DNA of 64,000 bases from Archangium lansingense (GTDB taxonomy: Bacteria > Myxococcota > Myxococcia > Myxococcales > Myxococcaceae): the NCBI RefSeq assembly GCF_026626635.1, contig NZ_JAPNKA010000001.1:7626001-7690000 (forward strand), in the 5' to 3' direction. Made by a program: the position numbers and the translations under genes. This document shows, piece after piece, positions 58,101-64,000 of this stretch. Each line of letters opens with the position of its first letter. The stretch's first letter is position 1. Under the pieces are notes generated by a model. The model saw only the letters and a program-made list of their open reading frames with translations. It did not search any database and was not told the origin of the DNA.

Positions 58101-58643
58101 CCGCAGCTCTCCGGTCGTCGCGCCCGATGGAACCGTGGCGGTGATGCGGGTGCTGTCGACCACCGTGAAGGCGGCGTCGTCCCCGTCGAAGCTGACCTCT
58201 GTCGCGCCCGTCAGGTTGTTGCCGGTGAGGGTGACCGTGGTGCCAGCGGCTCCATACCGCGGCGAGAAACCGGTGGGCTCCGGCTCTGGAATCACCGTGA
58301 AGGAGGTCGAGGAGCTCGCCGAGCCCGCGTCCGTGACGATCGTGATGGGTCCGGAGAAAGCCCCATCGGGCACTTTCGCCGTCACCCTCGTGTCGCTGTA
58401 GCGCGTGAATTCGGCAGCCACACCGTTGAAGCGCACCACCCGCGTCCCGGTGAGGCCGGTACCGTTCAAGGTGATGGTGCTCCACCCGGCCTCACCACTC
58501 GTCGGGCTGAAGCTCGTGAGGGTCGGAGCGGCCAGTTCCTGACGAACCTCTCCCCGAGGTGAATCCGAGACCGGGCGCGCGTCCCCACACCCCCCCAACA
58601 CCAGCGCCGTGACCGCCAGAAACAATCCCCAGAACCGTGACAT
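52107..58643 (-). CDS. Giant IPT/TIG-repeat surface lipoprotein
   Basis: A 2178-residue protein. The signal peptide ends in lipobox VLGGCGD. About 25 IPT/TIG immunoglobulin-like repeats of 80-87 residues follow: the first 14 have a PTxTSFSPTSGxxGTxVTLTG start, the last 11 a GGTRVTLTGSGFAPGA form with VDVVVxNPDGQ. The C-terminus has a Gly-rich linker, one Cys (GGGGCAEVPG), a hydrophobic helix and a basic tail (LRLRRRASRR), a MYXO-CTERM-like sorting signal. Having both an N-terminal lipid anchor and a C-terminal sorting tail is uncommon. Likely an adhesin or surface stalk. ATG 58643 is chosen for the signal peptide. Confidence 0.92.
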   Translation of the reverse strand: MSRFWGLFLAVTALVLGGCGDARPVSDSPRGEVRQELAAPTLTSFSPTSGEAGWSTITLNGTGLTGTRVVRFNGVAAEFTRYSDTRVTAKVPDGAFSGPITIVTDAGSASSSTSFTVIPEPEPTGFSPRYGAAGTTVTLTGNNLTGATEVSFDGDDAAFTVVDSTRITATVPSGATTGELRVYTPDGSATFGVFTVLSSAAPTITSFSPTSAGHGERVTLTGTGFTGATSVSFNGAEASVYVESDTSLYVYVPTDASTGRLRVYNSQGVGVSSSDFTILPALPAPRITGFSPTSGPVGTLVTLNGSGFTGATDVRLGNTSLAVTPNSDTQLTVTIKTGTLSGTFRVDAPGGRATSDSSFSVQSTSSPSLSSFSPSTGWVGTSVTLVGANFTGTTEVSFNGTPATSFSLSGDSYLYVNVPSGATSGPIRVVNTKGQVGSPPFTVLAAPTLTGFSPASGAVGTVVTLTGSGFAGSPSVRFGSEYADVTVVSATQLTAIVPAGATSGQLRVSVAGQSLTSTERFTVLGSAVPTLARFSPTSGEEGIDVIIDGSNFTGVSRVEFNGVPASSVSLTSDGRLSTSVPTGASTGPIRVVTSAGAVTSSTPFTVLSRPAVTSFTPARGTIGTTVTLTGTGFTRVRRVWFETSQDATFMVVSDTEMKLIVPPGARTGRITLVGESYSYSDGEFVVDANSAPTLTRISPSAGGVETFVYLYGSGFTGTTRVSFNGIPARYFFPSGDGALTVQVPPGATSGPIQVTNSVGSATSSTSFTVLPPPAVTGLSPTSGPAGTRVTLTGTGFVGTSTVRFGGVSSSRFEVLSDTQMTADVPSGAVSGPVTLSGAAGNSLASVDFTVVSGCAPFITEFSPETGGPNVMTTVRGGCFTGTTQVRINGTPARFGMSSGTSLYFWIPDGATSGPISVQNSLGTATSSQPFTVVPGPVISRISPTSGPPGTQVTITGTGLASTSWVSVTGGGGSFKVLGDTQVVFTIPWSGRTGPILLQASGGMAVSTESFTLHAVNAPTLTGFAPARAGLGTEVVLEGSGFTGLTEVRFNGVKAELFSYTGSDTRLFVVVPLGATTGPITVVNTLGSATSSASLIIDSGSAVSLTGISPARAAVGATVELSGTNLSGCQALFPGLSSGARVLSNTGTRMQVVVPESSASGVLQVRCAMGAAWIHFELVPPPRITGISPLTGPSTGGTRVNLTGSGFEPGATVSFGGVAASGVSVTDAEHLTATTPAHAAGVVDVVVSNPSGSSVTLGGGFTYEKAPAPVLTGVAPGSGPTRGGSALTLTGSNFVAGVRVTLGSVEATDVTVISANTLTATAPARAAGLVDVAVINPDGQSSVLAKGFTYLVQPAISSVTPDWGESNGGQRVTISGSGFRTGLKVRFGGAEAAGVSVLGDTSFSAFTPVHAPGVVDVEVENADGQSATRGGGFTYVASSGPSLASVSPNTGMSSGGESFTLRGGNFAPGATVRMGGASATSVTVVDSTTLTGITPANAPGTVDVVVRNPDGQTATLGASFTYSLSPAPVVMGLGPSEGTSNGGTRIFLTGRYFVPGITVHVGGVPATEVYVNDATSLAATTPAHAPGTVDVVVKAPDGQIGTLANGFTYVAAPSPSLSGISPGSGLSSGGTRVTLTGSNFAPGATVLIGGASATEVTWGASNSLMATTSARAAGTVDVVVRNPDGQLASLPGAYTYEPVPAPTLAAINPGRGPATGGTRVTLTGAHFAPGAQVLLGDVEALAVSVTSATSLSATTPAHAPGKVDVVVRNADGQGATLAGAFTYDVPPPPTVVSVAPGNGLSTGGTRVTVTGTGFGPGASVRFGGAVASGVTVTSDTSLSALLPPHAPGKVNVVVRNTDGQEGTLVGGFTYEAAPAPTLVGRSPVRGSSNGGTVVTLSGSGFAPGASVTFGGVAAPVVEVASPSSLTATTPAHAAGRVDITVTNPDGQEATLPGAFTYEAAPLPVLSSVSPTAGPPGGGTSVTLRGSGFAPGATVRFGGVAATSVLVVSDTSISTLTPAHESGWVDVEVINPDGGRAVQAGGFLYEVDGPPTVSSVSPNTGSTKGGTAITVRGLNFAPNARVTLGGAEATNVVVASATSLTATTPPHATPGTVEVSVLNPGGANGRLEGGFTYTEEPGPGEGEGNGGGGGGCAEVPGLPGAAPYLLLGLALRLRRRASRR

Positions 58644-58762
58644 ATGCCGTACTCCTCCGAGAGGGGGGGCGCATCCTCGGGGTTCCACGGAGGAAGATCC
58701 AGGGCCAGATTCACGTCCGCCTCAACCTCTCCCCTCCCCTGCCGTGCCCTCTCTTCTGGTTC

Positions 58763-58885
58763 GAAGAGGTCGACCTCGGCTACTTCACGCTGCGACTCTC
58801 CGATGCAGTCGGGCTGTCGGGACAGGTGGTTGCGACCGACATCAACGACGAGGCCCTCGAGAAGCTTCGCGCCCGTGTGTCCGAG
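58763..58885 (+). pseudogene. Methyltransferase internal fragment
   Basis: A plus frame reads EEVDLGYFTLRLSDAVGLSG, then QVVATDINDEALEKLRARV, matching the SAM-binding region of class I methyltransferases (motif I partly lost, Asp of VVATDI kept). Both ends of the gene are missing. Confidence 0.45.
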
Positions 58886-58946
58886 CCGACGGGAAGACGA
58901 CCAGACCCGTGACGAACATCATCAGCAACACTCTCTGACGACTCAT
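58842..58946 (-). pseudogene. Signal-peptide stub of a lost gene
   Basis: ATG 58946, six bases after AAGGAG, starts MSRQRVLLMMFVTGLVVFPS, a good signal peptide. The frame then runs into antisense methyltransferase-relic sequence and stops at 58842. It looks like a gene start cut off by a rearrangement at about 58884. Confidence 0.4.
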
Positions 58947-59017
58947 CGTGTGCTCCTTTCTCGAAGGGTCGTAGTGAATCACCCGCGCGTCGAACGGACT
59001 CGAATGGCGTCCGAGCG

Positions 59018-59608
59018 CTATTCCCAGGAGATGTCGTAGACGAAGCGGGTGGCGCGCGGACCCTGCTCGCGCAGTTCCACCCGCCCCTTGCGATTGCAGC
59101 GGCGCAGGAACATCTCGAAGGCACCCGCGAGCGCCTGCGCGAAGGTCCCCTCGAGCAGCAGGAGGGGCGGGACATCCTCCAGCCTCATCTCCACCCTGCC
59201 CCGCTCGGCCGATTCCTGGCGGGGCTGGTACACGAGCCGCCCGCAGTCGCGGAACGACTGCTCCCACGCGTAGGGGGACCACTTGAGCAGGGCCTGCGGC
59301 GCCAGACCAAAGAGCCGTACCGAGCCATCGAAGAAGGTCTGCAGCAGCGGATAGGACGCCATGCGCTCCGCTTGCGTGGAGAGGAACTCGCGAAAGCCGG
59401 GAGTACCCAACGCGGCGTGGAGAGGCTCGGTGAGCTTCATGCTCTCTTCGATGGGCACCCACCCCATCCGAGGGGCGGATTCAATGAGCGCGAGTGTCTG
59501 CTCGGGGACCCGCGGCAACACCCGGCGCTGTGTCTCGGCGGGTAAGGCCCGGGCCCCATCGAGGATCATCCTGCAGACGAAGCCACGGATCGCAGGCTGG
59601 GGAGACAT
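59018..59608 (-). CDS. Myxobacterial paralog-family protein, DUF2378-like (uncertain)
   Basis: A 196-residue cytoplasmic protein: helical N-terminus, then YPLLQTFFDGSVRLFGLAPQ, YAWEQSFRDCGRL and a beta-rich end (GRVEMRLEDVPPLLL, GRVELREQGPRATRFVYDI). Size and layout resemble the myxobacteria-specific DUF2378 family, but that is not certain. Function unknown. Confidence 0.65.
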   Translation of the reverse strand: MSPQPAIRGFVCRMILDGARALPAETQRRVLPRVPEQTLALIESAPRMGWVPIEESMKLTEPLHAALGTPGFREFLSTQAERMASYPLLQTFFDGSVRLFGLAPQALLKWSPYAWEQSFRDCGRLVYQPRQESAERGRVEMRLEDVPPLLLLEGTFAQALAGAFEMFLRRCNRKGRVELREQGPRATRFVYDISWE

Positions 59609-59695
59609 GAACCATCATTCTGCCACACAGGCCCATGGGCGGCTCCTTTTGCGCCTGGCCGTGGGTCTCAGCCGCCCAGCACGCCCCCTTGCTGC

Positions 59696-60040
59696 TCAGC
59701 TCTGGGGACTGCGGCCAGCACAGAGGTCCGGCAGCCGGCACGTCACTTCAGTGGGAACATTGGCGGAGTCCCTTGACTCGACGCCGCACGGCTCTCCCTC
59801 CATATAAGAGGAGAGCGCGGAGCACAGCTGCTCGCAGGTGGTGTCCGGGCCAACGGTGCTGCCGTCGGGGAACTGTAAGCGCGGAGGGACGGTGACCCAC
59901 CGATCCTGCTGGCTTCCGGAGCCGCTCTCCTTGGAGTCGCAGGGGTTCTCCTGGCCGCAAGCGGCGAGCAGAGAGAGAGGGGCGAGGAGCAACCATCGGG
60001 CGACGGTGTGGCGCAGCTTCCGGCGGGTTGTGTTCATCAT
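59696..60040 (-). CDS. Small lipoprotein, unknown
   Basis: A 114-residue lipoprotein: basic start (MMNTTRRKLRHTVAR), hydrophobic core and lipobox LLAACGQ. The mature part has six more Cys (TTCEQLCSALSSYMEGEPC, TCRLPDLC). ATG 60040 or 60037. No family recognised. Confidence 0.7.
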   Translation of the reverse strand: MMNTTRRKLRHTVARWLLLAPLSLLAACGQENPCDSKESGSGSQQDRWVTVPPRLQFPDGSTVGPDTTCEQLCSALSSYMEGEPCGVESRDSANVPTEVTCRLPDLCAGRSPQS

Positions 60041-60234
60041 GTCGTAGCGTCTCGAAAACCTGCCGGCCTCAGGTGCGGCGAGTCTGGCACACGAGACCGG
60101 AGCAAGTAAGAGGCGGGAGCGCTTGGAGGGGCACTCCAGGCCCAGGGACCTGGTGGCGCCGGTTTTCAGGATAGGCTGACGCGCTCACGAGCAGACCGCT
60201 CCGGGCTTCATCCACGAAACGGGGGGGACAGACC

Positions 60235-61641
60235 ATGAGCCGCAACGGATCCTCAGCAGTGAATCATTCAGCACTCGCATTGCCACCGAAGGTGTCGGGC
60301 GTTCCGCTCGTCAGCGCACTACCGAGACTGCTGAAGGACCGCTTCGAGTTCCTGGAGGCGGCCCGCCAACGTCTTGGCGACATCTACACCCTGGATCTCG
60401 GCTTCTCCGACGCCATCATCCTGAGCCACCCGCGGCATGTTCAGCACGTGCTGGTGGACCACGCGCGGAAGTATTTCAAGGGAGGTGCCATCTGGGAGTC
60501 GATGCGGACCTTCCTGGGCAATGGGCTGCCGGTGAGCGAGGGGGAGTTCTGGAAGCGGCAGCGACGCATGATCCAGCCCGCGTTCCACCACCAGCGGCTG
60601 ATCGCACTGACGGAGAAGATGGTGGAGGCCATCGATGAAAGCCTCGCGAGCTGGGAGCAGGCGGCCAAAACGGGCGCCCCCTTCGACATCGCTGGGGCCT
60701 TCTCCCGGATGACCATGAACGTGATGGTCCGCGCGATGTTTGGCAGCGGGTTGGAGGCAGGCGAGGCAGAGCGGGTGGGCCAGGCGCTGGCCTACATCAT
60801 TGACTATCTGATGGTGGGGATGATGACGAAATCCCTGCCCGAGTGGCTGCCCATCCCAGGCCGGGCCCGCTACCAGCAGGCGGTCCAGTACATCGATGAG
60901 GTCGTCTTGCGAATCATCGAGCGAGGACGGGCAAGCGCCGAGGAGGACAACCTGCTTTCTCTGTTGCTGCACGCAGTGGATACGGAGTCCGGCGAGCGGA
61001 TGACCAACGCGCAGCTTCGGGACGAAGCGGTGTCTCTCTTCGTCGCCGGCTACGAGACCACCGCGGTGGGTCTGGCCTGGGCCTTCCATCTCATGACGCG
61101 CCACCCGGAAGTCTTCCAGCGGCTGCGGACGGAAGTGGACGAGGTGCTAGGCCAGCGGGTGCCCGGCTTCGCCGATCTGCGTCCGCTCACCCATGCTCGC
61201 AATGTGTTGCAGGAGTCGCTCCGGCTGTACCCGCCTGCGTATTGGATTCCCCGCACGGCGACGGAGGAGGACGAGATCGACGGCTACCGGATTCCAGCGG
61301 GGAAGATGGTGGTGGCCTTCACGTACCTCATCCACCACAACCCTGACGTCTGGGAGCAACCGGAGCGCTTCGATCCGGACCGCTTCACGCCAGAGCGCTC
61401 CGAGGGGCGGCACAAGCAGGCGTGGATACCCTTCGGTGCCGGCCAGAGACTGTGCATCGGCAGGGAGTTCTCGTTGATGGAGGGACAGCTCATCCTCGCC
61501 CGCATTGCCCAGCGCTACGACGTGTCCGCCATCCCCGGCCGAGAAGCCCGGATACACATTGGCACCAGCATCCGCGCGAAGAACGGTGTGTGGGTACACC
61601 TGAAGGCACGGACGCGTCCCGCCCAAGTTCGGACCGCTTGA
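60235..61641 (+). CDS. Cytochrome P450
   Basis: A 468-residue P450: I-helix AGYETTAVG (about 271), ESLR (327-330, the ExxR pair), PERFDPDRF, and heme loop FGAGQRLCIGREFSLMEGQ with Cys407. No membrane anchor. It resembles the bacterial CYP group that hydroxylates fatty acids or terpenoids. No ferredoxin or biosynthetic cluster is adjacent. ATG 60235 gives the normal length. Confidence 0.95.
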   Translation: MSRNGSSAVNHSALALPPKVSGVPLVSALPRLLKDRFEFLEAARQRLGDIYTLDLGFSDAIILSHPRHVQHVLVDHARKYFKGGAIWESMRTFLGNGLPVSEGEFWKRQRRMIQPAFHHQRLIALTEKMVEAIDESLASWEQAAKTGAPFDIAGAFSRMTMNVMVRAMFGSGLEAGEAERVGQALAYIIDYLMVGMMTKSLPEWLPIPGRARYQQAVQYIDEVVLRIIERGRASAEEDNLLSLLLHAVDTESGERMTNAQLRDEAVSLFVAGYETTAVGLAWAFHLMTRHPEVFQRLRTEVDEVLGQRVPGFADLRPLTHARNVLQESLRLYPPAYWIPRTATEEDEIDGYRIPAGKMVVAFTYLIHHNPDVWEQPERFDPDRFTPERSEGRHKQAWIPFGAGQRLCIGREFSLMEGQLILARIAQRYDVSAIPGREARIHIGTSIRAKNGVWVHLKARTRPAQVRTA

Positions 61642-61666
61642 CTCCCAAGACCGCGGTCACGAATGC

Positions 61667-62773
61667 TCAAGGCGCGGGCGCGGGCACGATCGGAGCGGAG
61701 GCTGCTTCCACCGCGGGGATGTCGCGCCCCTCGCCGAAGCCCAAAACCCACCACTCGGGGACCTGCTCGCCCCGCTCCGCCAACACGCGCTTCAGGTCCT
61801 CCACCGGCTCCTCCTCACCATCGTCCGCGAGGTTGAAGGTGCCGTAGTGCATGGGGACGCTGTAACGCGCTCCCAAGTCCACGCTGGCCTGGACAGCCTC
61901 CCGCGGCGACACGTGGACCGGAGACATGAACCACTCGGGCTTGTAGGCACCAATGGGCAGCACCGCCAGACGCATGGGGCCGAAACGCTCCCGGGCCTCG
62001 GCGAACTGCCGGCCCCAGCCCGTGTCCCCCGCGAAGTAGGTGGCCCCATGCGGGCCCCGGAAGACGTAGCCCGTCCAGAGTGTGCCACCCCGGTCGTACA
62101 AGCCCCGGTTGGAGAAGTGCTGGGTGCGCGCGCTCACCAGCGTCACTTCAGGGGCCAGGGGGAACTCCTGCCACCAGTCCACCTCGGTGATGTGGTTCAG
62201 GCCCTCGCCTTCGAGGAAGGCGCGGTTGCCCAGGCCCGCGAAGACACGCAGCTCGGGGAACTTCTCCTGGAGCTTCCGCAACGTGGACACATCCATGTGG
62301 TCGTAGTGGTTGTGGCTGAGCACCACCGCGTCGATGGGGGGCAGGTCCTCGAAGCGGATGCCCGGCGGCCGCACCCGCTTGGGGCCGGCAAAGGAAACGG
62401 GGCTGCAGCGCTCGCTGTAGATGGGGTCGGTGAGGATGTTGAGTCCATCCAGTTGCAGCAGCACCGTGGCGTGGTTGATGAACGTCACGCGCAGGGCACC
62501 GCGAGCCACGCGCTCGGGAGGAGGCGCGCCGGGAGGCACGTCGTTCCACGCCTTCCACGGGCCCGGCTTCCGGTTGAGCTGCCAGTCCAGGAAGCTGCCC
62601 TTCTGCTCGCGAGGCTCCAGGTTGACGAAGCGCTCCCCGTCGAAGTGGTCCGTCTTCGGCCCCTTCCAGGTGGGAGCGGAGAACATGCAGCCGCCGATGC
62701 CCACGCCCCCCACGGTGACGGCCAACAACACTGTCAGTGAGAGGAGCACGCGGCGCAGCAAGGTCCTTTTCAT
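61667..62773 (-). CDS. MBL-fold metallo-hydrolase, NAPE-PLD-like
   Basis: A 368-residue protein with a membrane or lipoprotein leader (VTVGGVGIGGCMFSAP). The metallo-beta-lactamase fold has SHNHYDHMD (HxHxDH), further ligands in FAGDTGWG and PMHYGTFNL, and the early LLQLDGLNILTDPIYSERCS block of the NAPE-PLD/UlaG-like group. Possibly an envelope phospholipase D or a related phosphodiesterase. ATG 62773 is the start that yields the leader; the frame is open further but unrelated. Confidence 0.9.
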   Translation of the reverse strand: MKRTLLRRVLLSLTVLLAVTVGGVGIGGCMFSAPTWKGPKTDHFDGERFVNLEPREQKGSFLDWQLNRKPGPWKAWNDVPPGAPPPERVARGALRVTFINHATVLLQLDGLNILTDPIYSERCSPVSFAGPKRVRPPGIRFEDLPPIDAVVLSHNHYDHMDVSTLRKLQEKFPELRVFAGLGNRAFLEGEGLNHITEVDWWQEFPLAPEVTLVSARTQHFSNRGLYDRGGTLWTGYVFRGPHGATYFAGDTGWGRQFAEARERFGPMRLAVLPIGAYKPEWFMSPVHVSPREAVQASVDLGARYSVPMHYGTFNLADDGEEEPVEDLKRVLAERGEQVPEWWVLGFGEGRDIPAVEAASAPIVPAPAP

Positions 62774-62858
62774 GGGGCCCGTTCTAACCGCGATTCGGGC
62801 CCATCCGCCATCCAACCACCACCTCCCAGCCTCGAAGCCTGGCGGTAAGGTGCGCCTC

Positions 62859-64000
62859 ATGGACCTCCCGGGCCTCCTGTTCGAGACACGACCCGCGCTG
62901 GATGCACTTCGCACGAAGCTCGCCTCCTCGCATCCACTCGACGTACATGCCGTGGTGCTGCACCTGCGCCAGCGCTTCGAAGAGGGGCAGGAGGATGTCC
63001 ATGCGCTCGCCGCGCTCGTCCCCGCCTCCGATTGGCGTCGATTTCCGCCAGAGACGCAGCGGGAGTTGGCACGGCTGGCTGTCTCGGGCCTGCCCGTCCA
63101 GGTCCCCCCTCCGCCCGAGGGACTGCCCATCCTTGTCCAGCTCGACTGGACGCGCGCCGCCCTGCTCACCCAACCCGCCCTGCTCAACTCACTCGATGGA
63201 GCGGCCCTGGGCGACGAGGCCGCGCGCGACCTGCCTCCAGAGCGTGTCCTCTCCAGCGGATTGCTCGAACGACTCCTCCAGGCTCGGTCTCCTGGAATGC
63301 GGCGCACCGCGCTCGGATACCTCCGTGCGTGTGTCGAACGGGCCCTGCTCACTCCAACCCGGGCGCAAGCGTGGCTGCTGGAGCTGGCTGAGAAGGCGAA
63401 ACCCGCTCTCGCCGCGGAGGCACTCGAGCTGCTCGCCTGTCCCTGGGCCCTTCCCCTGCCCTGTCCTCCGCTGAGGAGCTTCCCGGTGCTCGGCGACGAG
63501 CCGGCCATCGCCGCCATCCACGTGCTGCGCTCGCGCCGTGCCGTGGACGTCCTCCGGCAGGTCGTCCTCGACGAACACCTCGGCCCGCGCATCCATCGAG
63601 AAGCCCTCCTGGCACTCGGGGAAGTTGGCTCGCAGGGAGAGCTTCGCCCGGTGCTGGAGCGCGCGCTTGCCGACCCCATGCGCTTCGGGAGGGACGCCCT
63701 CCAGGCACTGGCCCGCCTCCGCCGCCGTGGCCACTCGCCCTCCCCAGAGGAGTCGTACTCCGTCCTCGAGCTCTACTTGGAGAACACCGCTGTCGAGCCC
63801 TCCCTCGCCGCTGAGGTGTTGAGCAGCCGTACGGAGACAGTGCTCGCGGCGCTCGAGGCCGCTCGGCCAGAGGCACCCACCTGGCCCCGCTGGGTTTACC
63901 TGCTCGAGGCGCTGGAGACACGTAGCGCACGCGAACGACTCATCGCCGTGGTGGACTCGGAGCACGAGCGGCCAGGATGGTACGAGGCCATCCGCGCCCT
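62859..64000 (+). CDS. HEAT-like repeat protein, 3' end outside window
   Basis: From ATG 62859 an open frame runs to the right edge without a stop (380 codons and more). It begins MDLPGLLFETRPALDALRTK and is strongly helical, Leu/Ala/Arg-rich. Segments such as RIHREALLALGEVGSQGELR and DALQALARLRRRG resemble HEAT repeats. No signal peptide. Probably a scaffolding protein; it is divergent from the MBL-fold gene. Confidence 0.75.
   Translation, partial: MDLPGLLFETRPALDALRTKLASSHPLDVHAVVLHLRQRFEEGQEDVHALAALVPASDWRRFPPETQRELARLAVSGLPVQVPPPPEGLPILVQLDWTRAALLTQPALLNSLDGAALGDEAARDLPPERVLSSGLLERLLQARSPGMRRTALGYLRACVERALLTPTRAQAWLLELAEKAKPALAAEALELLACPWALPLPCPPLRSFPVLGDEPAIAAIHVLRSRRAVDVLRQVVLDEHLGPRIHREALLALGEVGSQGELRPVLERALADPMRFGRDALQALARLRRRGHSPSPEESYSVLELYLENTAVEPSLAAEVLSSRTETVLAALEAARPEAPTWPRWVYLLEALETRSARERLIAVVDSEHERPGWYEAIRA

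Overview
The window is high-GC DNA whose codon usage and gene families point to a myxobacterium of the suborder Cystobacterineae (Archangium, Cystobacter or a relative). The evidence is a Ser/Thr kinase fused to TPR repeats, a myxobacterial-type sigma factor, many lipoproteins with cysteine-rich or carbohydrate-binding domains, C-terminal sorting tails of the MYXO-CTERM kind, and polymorphic lipoprotein toxin/immunity pairs resembling SitA/SitI of Myxococcus. No rRNA gene, intact tRNA gene, CRISPR array or phage was seen.

Layout. 1-2.5 kb: a serine beta-lactamase-like hydrolase running off the left edge, a palindromic repeat abutting an ABC-transporter tail, and a peptidoglycan-binding/lysozyme-like protein. 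2.6-10.9 kb, mostly minus strand: two divergent lipoprotein toxin + Imm26-like immunity pairs, a Ser/Thr kinase with TPRs, and a divergent sigma factor. A nearly perfect 940-bp copy of the kinase 3' end lies between the two toxin pairs. 10.9-19.7 kb: secreted discoidin-domain, cysteine-rich and crystallin-like proteins, a second beta-lactamase-like hydrolase fused to TPRs, and a LuxR regulator. 20-32 kb: carboxylesterase, a divergent SDR/AraC pair, an orphan sugar-binding protein, a large membrane-TPR protein and an unknown exported protein.

32.5-37.2 kb is the most unusual part. A DUF5953-like immunity gene follows the 3' part of a nuclease toxin whose lipoprotein leader is 2.6 kb away, on the far side of a DUF5372 + large serine recombinase cassette. 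A 6-bp repeat (TGGACG) flanks the cassette. Joining the two sides at that repeat restores one uninterrupted lipoprotein-toxin reading frame, so this is either a recent insertion or an excisable switch.

37-49 kb: a histidine-rich exported protein, a convergent GH16 glucanase and esterase sharing a terminator, an ErcA-like dehydrogenase overlapping a PAS histidine kinase, GST, methyltransferase, lipoprotein and cupin genes. 48.9-52 kb: a ribosomal protein S4 paralog without the zinc-binding cysteines behind a Fur-family-like palindrome, and a PadR/N-acyltransferase-like pair with its own palindrome. 52-64 kb: a 2178-residue protein of about 25 IPT/TIG repeats, small proteins, a cytochrome P450, an MBL-fold hydrolase and a HEAT-like protein running off the right edge.

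A recurring theme is decay: at least six 3' gene fragments (ABC transporter, kinase, ferritin-like, MFS, sugar dehydrogenase, SDR) and other relics sit between intact genes. Together with palindromic repeats and tRNA 3'-end fragments, they suggest frequent cassette insertion and deletion around the toxin loci.
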